Source: JALYXI01 sp963795835 (GTDB lineage Bacteria; Acidobacteriota; Terriglobia; Bryobacterales; Bryobacteraceae). From it: a stretch of DNA of 64,000 bases. Shown here one piece after another: positions 44,725 through 54,104 of this stretch (positions are counted from its first letter, which is position 1; each line of letters begins with the position of its first letter). The notes beneath the pieces were generated by a model. It had not been told where the DNA came from. It saw nothing but the letters and a program-made list of their open reading frames with translations, and did not search any database. Made by a program: the position numbers and the translations under genes. The stretch spans positions 682,001 to 746,000 of the forward strand of contig CAWCJC010000009.1 of the NCBI GenBank assembly GCA_963795835.1, read 5' to 3'.

Positions 44725-46609
44725 GGGCCAGGGGCTTCGACGCATTGTAAGCGGTAATCTGTCCACCCATGCCGAGACTTGCCCAGGCGGCTAACCGGGG
44801 CAGTTCTCTTTCGTAACCGCCGGTAAACGCCTGGACGCGCGTGAAGTGAGTCTCCGCGGCGTAAAGAACATAGGGCGCGGTTTCGAAGAGCAAGAGAGAA
44901 TCGCGGTCCGCGCTTTCGACTCTTCCCCAGACCCAGTTCTTGTCCTTGAACAGGACCGTGGATTCCAAGAGATAAGAGTTGTAGATTTCAGCGGGGATTC
45001 GCGTAGGAACGGAGACCACGTGTTGCGGCCGGAAGATGGCAAGAGGCCGCAAACCTGCTGCGGAAAGAGTGAGCTTCGGCGCGTTCGGTTGCTGCGTATA
45101 TTCCACATCGTTGTTGCGGCCCCACAGTGCTGTCGTGGCCCAATGACCTCTGGCGAAGGGCCGGACATACATTACCGAGGCGGTCTGCCGGAACGACGGC
45201 CGAAGCGGATGGGTCTGCTCCCGCTGGTTGATTCTTCCGATGGAAAACTGCCCGCTCCACCGGTTTGTCGGCGTGATGGTGATACGGCTGGAGAACGAAT
45301 CGATATTCCCTTTATCGAGGCCCCAGCGGTTCTCGCCCGGCTCGCGGCCGTGAAACCCGGAAGCTTCAAGGGTTACCGGGCCGTGCGTGATCCCGGCGGT
45401 GATGACGTTATCGGCGATGTGCGTGGAATCTTCCTGGTGATGTCCCAGTACGGCGATGGGATCTTCCGACGAAGAGGGCCTGTGCGGATACGAAGGGGGG
45501 CCGATGGCCGGTTCTCCGCGCGGGCCGCCATAGAAGTTCAGAGCCGTCTTCTCACCCAGGGGGATCTGGTAGGAGGCGGCGAGTTCCATGAAGAAATCGT
45601 GCGGATGCTGCCCGTTGATGATCGGCAGGCCGAACGCGGTTTCGCCCTCCTGAAACAGTTCGGGATAGTATCGGCCCGTGATTGTGGCCGGTTCCAAACT
45701 GAGCATGGAACGGATGGTGAGCGTTCCGGGACCCCACCTGCGGGAGGCAGTGGGCATGAACCAGTTCGTCGAGAAGATCTTGTCCCGTCCGCGTGGCCCG
45801 CTTTGCGCTTCGTAGATTCCAAAGGCCACGCCGTGCAGACTGAACGTCCAGTTTCCCAGCGATTTTTGGAGCATGCTCATGGGCGCGGCTCGCGGCTCCT
45901 GACTGGTTCCGGAGGAATACCAGCCACTCTCCGGGCCGCCACCCGGGCCCATTGTCATTCCCTCGGCCTCGGGCGGGGCGATCGTGATGTCTGATAACGG
46001 GATGCCGGGAAACGCGCCCTTTCCCGAGTGCCAACCATCAAAGCATTCGCCGCAGACTCCGGGCTTTTTGCCATCCTTTTTGGCCGCGCCTGCCAGGTCG
46101 GCCGCACAGGGACAACTGCCCTCCATCGCGCATTCGCCACAGCCGCCTCGAATGCAGCAGGAATAGCGCTTCTCAGAAACCAGCGTGCGCTTCACCTGGT
46201 TGAGGATCTCGAGCGTTTCCTTCAGTTCCGGGAATTCGTCACGCGATCGGCCCGGCAAGCTTTGATTTTCGGCGGCCAGGAACGCGAGTGAGTTCTTGTT
46301 GATGCCCTTTACAGCACCGTGTCCGGCGAGCCAGCCCTCCTGGCACTCTCCGCACGATCCCTTTCCGGCTTTGACGTTCTCCGCGCAGTTGCAGGAGCCG
46401 TTGGTGCGGATGCAGAGACTGCAACCCGGCTTGACGCAACACTTGTATTTGCCTTCCGCGGTCAGGGTCTTTTTCAAAGCCTCAAGCTTCTTGCGCGCGG
46501 CGTCTATCTTGGCCTGCGCCTTGGTGGGCTTCAGTTGCTTGACGCCGTGTTCATGGGCAAAGAGCGCGGTTCCAAGCAAGAACAGCGCGGTTAGGCGGGC
46601 AGGGTTCAT
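44657..46609 (-). CDS. exported fusion of two Cys-rich modules with an outer-membrane beta-barrel-like domain
   Basis: A 650-residue protein with a short signal peptide (MNPARLTALFLLGTALFAHEHG). Residues about 50-95 and 145-195 are two copies of a Cys-rich module: KYKCCVKPGCSLC, then GSCNC and GSCGECQEGWLAGHG; and RYSCCIRGGCGEC, then GSCPC and GVCGECFDGWHSGKG. Each has eight or nine cysteines in CC..C..C, C.C, C..C order, likely metal-binding. Residues 235-650 look like an outer-membrane barrel: alternating aromatic strands, HPHDFFMELAASYQIPLG, THGPVTLEASGFHG and a C-terminal VGAQLFLRLRIGQNR. That barrel type occurs near copper or heavy-metal genes. It is coupled (ATGA) to the upstream YtkA/FixH-like gene. 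Metal handling is an inference. Confidence 0.78.
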   Translation of the reverse strand: MNPARLTALFLLGTALFAHEHGVKQLKPTKAQAKIDAARKKLEALKKTLTAEGKYKCCVKPGCSLCIRTNGSCNCAENVKAGKGSCGECQEGWLAGHGAVKGINKNSLAFLAAENQSLPGRSRDEFPELKETLEILNQVKRTLVSEKRYSCCIRGGCGECAMEGSCPCAADLAGAAKKDGKKPGVCGECFDGWHSGKGAFPGIPLSDITIAPPEAEGMTMGPGGGPESGWYSSGTSQEPRAAPMSMLQKSLGNWTFSLHGVAFGIYEAQSGPRGRDKIFSTNWFMPTASRRWGPGTLTIRSMLSLEPATITGRYYPELFQEGETAFGLPIINGQHPHDFFMELAASYQIPLGEKTALNFYGGPRGEPAIGPPSYPHRPSSSEDPIAVLGHHQEDSTHIADNVITAGITHGPVTLEASGFHGREPGENRWGLDKGNIDSFSSRITITPTNRWSGQFSIGRINQREQTHPLRPSFRQTASVMYVRPFARGHWATTALWGRNNDVEYTQQPNAPKLTLSAAGLRPLAIFRPQHVVSVPTRIPAEIYNSYLLESTVLFKDKNWVWGRVESADRDSLLLFETAPYVLYAAETHFTRVQAFTGGYERELPRLAAWASLGMGGQITAYNASKPLAPIYGAHPVGAQLFLRLRIGQNR

Positions 46610-47754
46610 TCGCCTTTGATCACGAAGCTGGCTGTGCGTACCTGGCCATTGCGCTGGAATTGAGCCCAGGCGCGATACAGACCAGGACGGGGCAACCTTG
46701 CGAGGAAGGTCACTTCGCCCGGTGTGGTCTTACCGTCAGGATGGGCGTGCACAAACGTCACGCCATCCTGGCCGACCATCAGGAGATGGCCCTGCGCTCC
46801 GAGATAAGGCTCCATGCCGGAGGGTGTTCCGCCGGATGCGGCGTCTTTGAGCCCGAAGGTAATGGGGACTGTCTTCCTTGAGGGAAGAGTGCCGGCAGAC
46901 TTTAGGGCGATCGTCAGGTCGCCCTCCGTCTGCGGGACAGCGGCAACCGGAGTCAGAGAGAACCGTTCTCCGGGCTTACCCGACACCTTGATTTTCGCCG
47001 AGAGGATTTGAGACCCGGCGCCTTTGGGCGCAACGTCGGCGAAAACATGATATTCGCCCCCGGAAGGAAACTTGTAGGCGACGTGGAAGATTCCGCCGGG
47101 CTGCATTTCCGGATGCAGATGGGCGAACGTGCCCAAATCGTCCCGAACGATGACCAGGTGGACCAGACGCTCGTGGGCTAAATCGAAGTGGGTGAGTGCT
47201 TCTTTAGCGGCATCGCGGCTGCGGAAGGTGAGTTGAAGATCGGCGGTATCGCCCGCTTTCGGGGATTTCGGGGAAGCGTTCAGCTCCATGCGGAAAGCGG
47301 GAGCGATTTTGGGCCTGCTCTTTCCCGCTTGCGCGTCGCCCACCGGGAGGGGGAACTCCGCTACGAAAGGCTTGCCCGTAAGCGGTTTGACGCTCACAAC
47401 CAGATGAAATTCGCCACCGTGCGGGAACGTGGGATGAACTCCGTAATCGCCGGGAACGCCTTCTCCGTGCGCCTGTTCATGGAAGCTGGGCATGCCAGGC
47501 ATGGCGGGCATGGAGATGGTGGCTTCCACGGTTCCGCGAATGACAGGGGTGGGTCCCAGGACGGGATCGATCTGCGTGATATCGGCAACGTGGAATTCGA
47601 TCTCCGATTCCTCACCCGCGAATAAACCGGCGGGAGGCAGGCGCACGCTGACTTCGTAATTGCCGGAGCGAACCGTCAGTGGCTCCGCGGCTTGAGCAAG
47701 ACCGCCAAGGGATGCAATCAGAAACAGCGCGGTGAGGAAGACTCGTAGAGGCAT
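46606..47754 (-). CDS. exported YtkA/FixH-like beta-sandwich protein, possible metal-related
   Basis: A 382-residue protein with a signal peptide (MPLRVFLTALFLIASLGGLAQA). Residues 30-130 and 160-260 are beta-sandwich repeats; the latter has KAGDTADLQLTFRSRDA, HERLVHLVIVRDDLGTFAHLHPEMQPGG and FKFPSGGEYHVFAD-like strands. The His-rich GTFAHLHPE, VTFVHAHPDGKTTPGE and SMPAMPGMPS Met/His stretches are frequent in secreted proteins linked to copper handling. The stop overlaps the next gene as ATGA. Upstream is an NHL-repeat gene 2 bases away. Assignment to YtkA/FixH is by pattern. Confidence 0.72.
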   Translation of the reverse strand: MPLRVFLTALFLIASLGGLAQAAEPLTVRSGNYEVSVRLPPAGLFAGEESEIEFHVADITQIDPVLGPTPVIRGTVEATISMPAMPGMPSFHEQAHGEGVPGDYGVHPTFPHGGEFHLVVSVKPLTGKPFVAEFPLPVGDAQAGKSRPKIAPAFRMELNASPKSPKAGDTADLQLTFRSRDAAKEALTHFDLAHERLVHLVIVRDDLGTFAHLHPEMQPGGIFHVAYKFPSGGEYHVFADVAPKGAGSQILSAKIKVSGKPGERFSLTPVAAVPQTEGDLTIALKSAGTLPSRKTVPITFGLKDAASGGTPSGMEPYLGAQGHLLMVGQDGVTFVHAHPDGKTTPGEVTFLARLPRPGLYRAWAQFQRNGQVRTASFVIKGE

Positions 47755-47756
47755 GC

Positions 47757-49671
47757 CTATTTCAGAGAGATCGTCGTGGTGTTGCTTGCCTGCCCGCCCG
47801 CGGTAATCACCAGTACGACATCCGAACCGGTTGGCGCATTGGCCGGAACCAGGATGTTGGCTTGCGCGACGCCGATCAGAGTAGGCGCCAGACCGAGAAA
47901 GAGCACGGGAGACTCGGCACCTCCGATGGTTGCTGAAACAGGTGCCGTGGCTCGCGACAAAACCGTGGAGGAAGCTGGTTGGCCGGTAACGCCGGGCGGG
48001 TCAACCGTTCCCTGGCCGGTGAGATAGGCGACAACCACGTTGCCGCGTGTTTCGGGATTTTGAGGGCCGTTCAAGCTTCCATCCTGATTCGTGACGATGC
48101 CGCGCGTGCCCTGATACTCAAAAACGCCGACCGCGGTTGGCGCGACGTTTACCGTCTGCATGGCGCTCACGCCCGCATCCGTGGTGACTGTGACAGTAGC
48201 GGGACCGAGCGCGGTTTCAAAAGGAACTTGCGCATTGATTTGGGTGCCGGATACATAGTACAGAGGCGCGTTGGCGCCGTTGATTTGCACGCTGGCTCCG
48301 CCGAGAGAGGTGGGGAGCGGAGAGTCCGCAGTAGCGGTGGTATTCGCGAGGTTTGCGCCCAGAATGGAAATGATGGAACCGGGCGCAACGGGAATGGGTG
48401 CGGGAGCGAAACTGGCGGCGTTCACCACCTGGCCGGGCGTGATGGTGGGTTGCGCGCTGAAGGATACCTTGCGGATCAGATAGTTCTGCCAGTCCGCGAT
48501 ATAGAGGTCGCCGTTTGGCGCAACAGCCACAGCGCAGGGCGTGTTCAAGCTGCTCGATATTGCGGAGACGCTGTCCGGGCCGCGGCCTTGAACACCATCG
48601 CCCGCAACGGTGGTGATGATGCCTGCAGGGTCGATGCGGCGGACGCGGTGGTTCATCATATCGGCGATGTAGATGTTGCCGTTGGCATCCACTTTCACAT
48701 CCGCCGGCATGTTGAGCTGGGCGGAAGTGGCGGGTCCGCCGTCGCCGGAGAAGCCGGCTGTGCCCGTGCCGGCGATGGTGCGGATGATGCCATCGGGTGT
48801 GACTTGCCGGATGCGGTTGTTGGCTTCATCGGCGATATAGAGAGTGTTGTTTTTGTCGAGCGCGATACCGGTAACGCGGAAGCCTAAATTCGCGCTTGTG
48901 GCTTTGCCGCCATCGCCCGAAAACCCGGGAACACTCCCGGCTACCGTCACGAGGACGCCGTTCTGAACCTTGGCGACGCGATAACTGTGCAATTCAGCGA
49001 AGTAGACGGTTCCGGCACTATCGATTGCGAGGGCACCGGGCGAATCGAGCGGCGTGGCCGTTAAGGGAATTCCGGGCGCGTAAAGATTGTGGGCGCCGCT
49101 TCCGATCAGAGTGGTAATTTGGCCCGAGGCAGAGATCTGCCGCACGCGATTGTTCTGTTGATCGGCGACGAGGATATTCCCGTTTGGCACCGACAGCTAC
49201 ATCGCCGGGATTATAAAGGCGCGCCGACGCAGCCATCCCGCCATCGCCGATACCAGAGGCTCCGCCGGAATTTTCGCAATAGGGAGGACCGGCTGTGGGC
49301 GGCTTTTGGCCCGTACCTGCGACCGTGGTGATCACGCCGCTGGTATCGATCTTGCGAATCCGCTGGTTCGCGGAATCGGTAAAGTAAACGTTTCCCGCGG
49401 AATCCACAAACACGTGCGAGGTTTGTTCGTAATCGGGATTGACGCGGGAGTCGCAAGCGTTTTTCACATCCGCGAGAGCGATCATGGCCGAAGTGGCGGG
49501 CCCGCCATCGCCGGAAAAGCCGCGTTGAGGGGGGCCGCCGGGAACGGTGGTTCCGGCAACCGTGGTGATGACGCCGGTTCCGCTCTGCGCGAGCAAAGCC
49601 TGTCCGCAAGCGGCAAACAGGACCGCGAGGAGCTTATTCCTGCGCGGGGCGGGTGGATATATAAACGACAT
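47757..49671 (-). CDS. NHL-repeat protein with TIGR03437 C-terminal domain (frameshifted)
   Basis: The frame from ATG 49671 gives a signal peptide (RRNKLLAVLFAACGQALLAQ) and NHL-type blades such as VFVDSAGNVYFTDSANQRIRKID. It breaks near 49185-49195; another frame continues with PNGNILVADQQNNRVRQIS and four more blades (NNTLYIADEANNRIRQV, NGNIYIADMMNHRVRRID). Dropping one G restores one frame, and the span is one base too long. The last 215 residues are the TIGR03437 domain: NAASFAPAPIPVAPGSIISI, NAPLYYVSGTQINAQVPFE, GNVVVAYLTGQGTVDPPG. It is exported; the propeller likely binds a polymer or protein. The upstream TIGR03437 protein overlaps it by 38 bases. Confidence 0.85.
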
Positions 49672-51425
49672 TCGATTTTGCGCTGCCAGTTTGAATTTGC
49701 ACGGGTGTGAGATCGGAGGGTGCAATGCCCGCAGGGATCTCGACATTCAGTTGAAGCATTCCGATGGAACCGGGAGCCAACCCCGCGAAAAGAACTTTGG
49801 CGGGCATGCCGCCAATTTGTACCGTGATGGGAGAAACGGGCGCGGGCAGGGGCGCCTGCGCAGGTACGGGTAGGCCATTGGGTACAGGACGGTCCAGCGA
49901 TCCCTGGCCTGTTCCAAAGAACTGGACGACGCTGCCGGCCGGTGCCGGGCTCTCGCTTGAGTTAATCGCACCATCCTGATTCAAAGCTGCCGCCCGCTTG
50001 CCATCGATGGTGAAAGCACCGATGCTGGCCGGAGAGAGATTGATGGTGAACTCGGCGGGATCATAGCCATCCGCTTCGATGCGCGCCGTGACTGAATTCT
50101 TTCCCGCCGCTTCATAAGGGATCTGCAAATTGATCTGCTTGGCGGAAACGTAGAAGAGCGGCGCGGCAACGCCATCGATGGTGACTCGCGTGCCGGCGAG
50201 AGACACGGGCAGGCGGCCCGTAAGGGGATCGATACTCGAAGCAGCACCCTGTTCGGGACCGAGATGGTTCCCAAAGACGGACGCGAGGGAGCCTGCGACT
50301 ACCCCATCGGGGGCCAGGCTTGCGGCGTTATAGAAGCCGCCGGACGCGAGAGTGGGGACCGTTCTGGTAACAGTAAGGTTGGCCTGCAATACGGCCTGGA
50401 GACCGGCGTCGGAAGCGATGGTGATGCGGCCGGCATAGATTCCGGGAGAGAGTGCGCCGGCGTTAACGGAAATCACGACGTTCCCGTTATTGGTGCCTTG
50501 GGCGGGAGCAAGAGAGAGCCACTGGCCACCATTAAAGGTGGAGGACGAAGCTTTCCAGTTCAGAGCCAGTTCGCCCGAATTGGAGATTGCCACACTTTGC
50601 TGGGCCGGATTCGTGCCGGTGACCGCCGTGAAACTCAGGGGAGTTTGGGGGACATCGAGTGTCGCAGGCTTGGGCGGCCGCACCGTGTAAGTGACGGTGA
50701 TGAGCTGCGACGGCGAATCGGGAGAAGTAACGGCTACCACGCCGGTATAGACCCCGGGGCTCAGTGAACCCGGATTTGCCGCAATTCCGATATCGCCTCC
50801 GTTTACGCGGGCAGCGGTCGCAATGCTCAGCCATGGCGTGTTTGCGGCATTTTGCAAGGCGGCGGACCAGTTCAGCGTCCCGGGACCTCCATTTGTCACC
50901 GAGACGGACGAAACCGAGGGCGCCCCGATCCCGGCCACCCCGGAGAGGGCTAAGGAATTCGTCGAGACCCGAACAGAAGGAAGATCCGCATTCGTGACGG
51001 TGTAGGTCACGGTGACGGTTTGAGGGGAGTTGGTCGCGGGATACACAATGCCCTGATAGAGCCGGGAAGCCGTGATGGTAATCGACCCGGTGTAGACACC
51101 CGGTTTGAGGCCTACGGGTGAAACACTGACGTAGGTTTGCATCTGGGCCGGCCCGTCCTCAAGAGGGGCGGGAGGCGGCCCGACTGTGCCCGAGGAAGGG
51201 GAAATCGAGAGCCATGCTCCTCCTTCCTTAGTAACCACCTGGCTGGTCCACTCCATATCCGCATGGGAATCGTTTCGCAGAATGAATTGCTGCCTGTTTG
51301 GGCGTAGCGGAGACGGAGGGAGAAGCGGGGAACTGCAGTTGTTGCGGGGAGAAATTGAGGATGGGCGGGTCTGCCAGGCACAGAGGCGCGCAAACAAGCG
51401 CCAAGAGAGCGCACCAAGCTTTCAT
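49634..51425 (-). CDS. BACON-like repeat protein with TIGR03437 C-terminal domain (frameshifted)
   Basis: ATG 51425 starts MKAWCALLALVCAPLCLADPP, a signal peptide, then LNFSPQQLQFPASPSVSATP. Near 51295 the frame changes, and the other frame goes on with QQFILRNDSHADMEWTSQV. Dropping a G in CAGGCAG restores one frame; the span is one base too long. Three BACON-like beta-domains follow, each with a W-L-S-I or W-L-S-L motif and a LSPGVYTG or LSPGIYAG end (residues about 40-330). The last 215 residues are TIGR03437-like: NAASLAPDGVVAGSLASVFG, APLFYVSAKQINLQIPYEA and VVQFFGTGQGSLDRP. It heads a four-gene operon of exported proteins. Confidence 0.84.
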
Positions 51426-51446
51426 CAAGAGCATACTGATTTTAGC

Positions 51447-52853
51447 ATGCGCGTTTCCGTACGCCCGACCGGTTTCAGAGATCCAGGTCCGGTTCCATGG
51501 CGCTGGATGGTGTTGCTGGTGCTCGCGGCAGCGTTACTCCGTTTCGCGAATCTGAATTCCGACCTTTGGCTGGATGAGATTGGCACGCTGGTGACCTACG
51601 TTCGCCTGCCAATGGACCAGATTGTTCGGACCTACGGGTCGATGAACCAGCACCTTCTCTACTCCATTTTGGCGCGAATGTCGGTTTTATGCTTCGGGGA
51701 GAGCGCCTGGGCGCTCAGGCTGCCGGCGGCGCTGTTCGGTGTAGCGGCCATCCCGGCGCTCTACTACGCCGCTTGCGTGATGACATCGGAAAGGGAGGCG
51801 CTTCTTGCCTCGGCAATGCTCGCCTTTTCGTACCACCACATCTGGTTCTCACAGGATGCGCGGGGGTACAGCGCCATGGTCTTCTTCTCCCTGCTCGGCA
51901 CGGGATTTCTGATCCGCGGAATTGCCCGGGAAGGCTGGGGCTATTGGGTTGCGTACGTCTTGAGCATGACCCTGGGGGTGGTCAGCCTCCAGAACACCGC
52001 TTTCGTTGTTGTGGGACAGTGGCTCTGCTGCATTCTCCTTTTAGGTTGGAAGCGAAGTGCGCGAATGCATGTGAGTGTTGGCGCGATTGCCTTACTCGCA
52101 CTGCTCTGCCATAGCCTGATGCTTCGAGAGATGCTTCTTTTCATGCGGAACGCGGACCGGGCCGCGCTCGGGTGGACGAAGATCTCCGAGCTTGTTCCGG
52201 TGATCGGGCAAGGGCTGATCGCGGGGCTGGGTATTGCCGGTTTGCTCGCCATCGGTTTGGTGGGCGTGTCCGGATTTTGGAGCTACTGGAAGCAAACGCG
52301 ATTCCTGGCGGGGCTTCTGGTCTTTCCGGTCCTGCTCAATATCGTTGTACTGGCCGTGCTCAGAATCGGGGCGTATCCTCGTTCGTTTCTGTATGAGCTG
52401 CCTTTCGCGCTTCTGATTGCGGTGCGGGGCGCGACAGAGTTATGCAAGCGTTACGGAGGGGAGAGGAGTGCCTCCGCTGTCTGCCTGGTCACCTTGGCTC
52501 TGGCGTCGATTCCACTTATCAGTTATTACCGGTTTCCGAAGCAGGATTTCTCGGGAGCCTTGGCCTACGTTCGCGCCCGCGCAGCGAGCGACGACGTAGT
52601 GATGGGGGCCGATCTTGCGGGGACCTGTTACCGCCGTTATTACTTTACGGGGATTGCGATTGCGACCACCCCGGAACAGATCGAAGCATTGCGGAAATCC
52701 GGGCGGCGAGTCTGGGTCTTATATTCGTTTCCCAGAGAATTCAGCGTAAGATCGCCCGACCTGTTCCGGTATCTCAGGACGCAACTCGCCTCGGCAGCGG
52801 TGTTTCACGGGACGTTAGGAGGGGGCGATGTGTACATCGCCAGGTCCCGCTAG
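51447..52853 (+). CDS. GT39-like (PMT/ArnT-type) membrane glycosyltransferase
   Basis: The 468-residue protein from ATG 51447 has about ten hydrophobic helices. After the first helix lies LRFANLNSDLWLDEIGTLVTY, with the Asp-Glu (DE) that is catalytic in GT-C enzymes. The next loop has MNQHLLYSILARMSVLCFGESAWALRLPAALFGV, and SYHHIWFSQDARGYSAMVFF contains the typical S.DAR motif. Together these mark a GT39 member that transfers a sugar or other group from a polyprenyl phosphate. The last 80 residues are soluble. It stands next to, but divergent from, the BACON gene, with 21 bases between starts. Confidence 0.9.
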   Translation: MRVSVRPTGFRDPGPVPWRWMVLLVLAAALLRFANLNSDLWLDEIGTLVTYVRLPMDQIVRTYGSMNQHLLYSILARMSVLCFGESAWALRLPAALFGVAAIPALYYAACVMTSEREALLASAMLAFSYHHIWFSQDARGYSAMVFFSLLGTGFLIRGIAREGWGYWVAYVLSMTLGVVSLQNTAFVVVGQWLCCILLLGWKRSARMHVSVGAIALLALLCHSLMLREMLLFMRNADRAALGWTKISELVPVIGQGLIAGLGIAGLLAIGLVGVSGFWSYWKQTRFLAGLLVFPVLLNIVVLAVLRIGAYPRSFLYELPFALLIAVRGATELCKRYGGERSASAVCLVTLALASIPLISYYRFPKQDFSGALAYVRARAASDDVVMGADLAGTCYRRYYFTGIAIATTPEQIEALRKSGRRVWVLYSFPREFSVRSPDLFRYLRTQLASAAVFHGTLGGGDVYIARSR

Positions 52854-52927
52854 GCCGCTTTCGGCGTGGGCGCAAAAGAGCGCTGCTGTGCAATTGCCGG
52901 GAGCAGGGGACAGGATCAAACCGGTGC

Positions 52928-53341
52928 TCAGAAGAGGGGAATTCCTTCCGCCCGCGCCGCCTTCCTGAGAGCGTCATCAAGCGTTGCCAAGGGCAGGGAG
53001 AGCCGCCGGGCCAAGTCCAGGTAAGCCGCGTCGTAAGCGGTCAACCGATGCTGAGAAGCAAGCAGCAACAGCTGCCCGAATTCGGCTAAAACGGGAGCCG
53101 GTGCAATCTGGAAATCAAAGGCTGCGAGCTGCTCGAGAAACTGCCGGGCGCGTTCCGCCGTGATCCGTTGCCGCCGGATACTGACCGCGACGGCATTCAT
53201 GAGTTCCCAGGGCCAGACGGAAGGCACATGCAAGGCGTCCCGCCGGGCAGCTCGCACGAGCAATTCTTCGGACGCGACGGTTGCTTCGTCCTCGCAGCAC
53301 CAGGGCATACATGCCGAGACATCGAGAACAAACGCCGCCAT
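52928..53341 (-). CDS. vapC: PIN-domain toxin (VapC-like)
   Basis: A 137-residue PIN ribonuclease. The acidic active-site residues are in place: Asp7 (FVLDVSA), Glu46 (SVWPWELMNAV), Asp104 (LTAYDAAYLDLA) and Asp122/123 (LATLDDALRKAA). VapC toxins cut tRNA or rRNA in the cytosol. The stop of the upstream antitoxin overlaps its start by 1 base, so they form a coupled toxin-antitoxin pair. Confidence 0.92.
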   Translation of the reverse strand: MAAFVLDVSACMPWCCEDEATVASEELLVRAARRDALHVPSVWPWELMNAVAVSIRRQRITAERARQFLEQLAAFDFQIAPAPVLAEFGQLLLLASQHRLTAYDAAYLDLARRLSLPLATLDDALRKAARAEGIPLF

Positions 53342-53601
53342 TAATATCTATGGCCGGTGTGGGCGTACTCGCGCAAGCTCACTCCCTCCGGCCGGTCGAG
53401 CGTGACTCCCTTGCGTAATTCCCGGATGCATTCGGCGGCGGCTTGCGCCTGGGCGGTTTTCTCCTCGGCAATGGTTTCAGGTCGGGACTGCTGGAAGGGG
53501 GCCAATGCTTGATCGAGCAGTTCTTCAACAGAGTGAAACTGCCCGGCGGCGATCTGGGCCTCGATGATGCGCTCGTGTTCGGGGGTGAGGGTGATAGTCA
53601 T
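53341..53601 (-). CDS. antitoxin of the PIN toxin (ParD/RHH-like)
   Basis: An 86-residue protein. The N-terminus MTITLTPEHERIIEAQIAAGQFHSVEELLDQAL is a ribbon-helix-helix antitoxin pattern (a strand, then two helices with the FHSVEEL turn). The C-terminal 40 residues are charged and flexible, presumably wrapping the toxin. RHH antitoxins repress their own promoter. It shares one base with the toxin gene and precedes it, the usual order. Confidence 0.85.
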   Translation of the reverse strand: MTITLTPEHERIIEAQIAAGQFHSVEELLDQALAPFQQSRPETIAEEKTAQAQAAAECIRELRKGVTLDRPEGVSLREYAHTGHRY

Positions 53602-53680
53602 ATTGACTGTTACAAAAAGGACGTTATCACATTCGATCTACTTATAACGTCTATTTTCCGGCCCTTGCGTTCTCAACAGA

Positions 53681-53887
53681 TTAAACCTCTTGCCAACTTC
53701 GATGGCTGGGAGTACCTTGTTGCTCCGCAATTCCCAGTAGCCTTGGCCGAGCCACCGCGAGGCACACTTTTCCATGATGGCATCCGTCGTTCAGCGGTTG
53801 CACGTCCCGTTCAGCGACTGCGGCTTTCTCGACCGCTTCGGGCGTCATGGCTTCAGGCATTTTGACGGAAATAGCGGTCTTGCTCAT
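53681..53887 (-). pseudogene. possible antitoxin remnant of a BrnT-type module
   Basis: The ATG at 53887 gives MSKTAISVKMPEAMTPEAVEKA, followed by DVQPLND, which resembles the N-terminal half of antitoxins that follow BrnT toxins. The later residues lose similarity and end after about 68 residues, where a helix-turn-helix would be expected. It overlaps the BrnT-like gene end by 35 bases. Likely decayed. Confidence 0.42.
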
Positions 53888-54104
53888 ATCGGGTTGCCTC
53901 CGGGCTGGAATTAGGGACGCGCTCTCCGCGTTCGGCATAGGCGGCAAATAAATGGACCTCGCCTTCGGCCATGCCGACAATCACAAACCGCTCCTCGCCA
54001 TAATCCTCGCGATCATCCAGACGCTCGATATTGTTAAGTCTCAGCGGCGCTAGTCTGATCGGCCGCCATCCTTCACTTCGCATCCACCACACAACGGAAT
54101 CCAA
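53853..54104 (-). pseudogene. BrnT-like (DUF497) toxin, N-terminus missing
   Basis: The 83-residue frame contains DDREDYGEERFVIVGMAEGEVHLFAAYAERGERV and EATRYEQDRYFRQ, the C-terminal two thirds of BrnT ribonuclease toxins. The first strands and the FEWDxxK motif are missing; the open frame before LDDRED is unrelated sequence that runs into the next gene. VPNSSP replaces the usual RIISAR, another sign of decay. Followed by an antitoxin-like remnant. Confidence 0.6.

Noticed and set aside
44846..45994. 382-residue frame on the plus strand
   Set aside because: Shadow of the Cys-rich/barrel gene; low-complexity Arg/Gly composition.
47979..48887. 302-residue frame on the plus strand
   Set aside because: Shadow of the NHL repeats; repeats of Arg, Asp and His from opposite-strand blades.
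7900..51300. Programmed ribosomal frameshifting
   Set aside because: The sites share no slippery heptamer or downstream structure and occur in unrelated genes, so indel errors are simpler.
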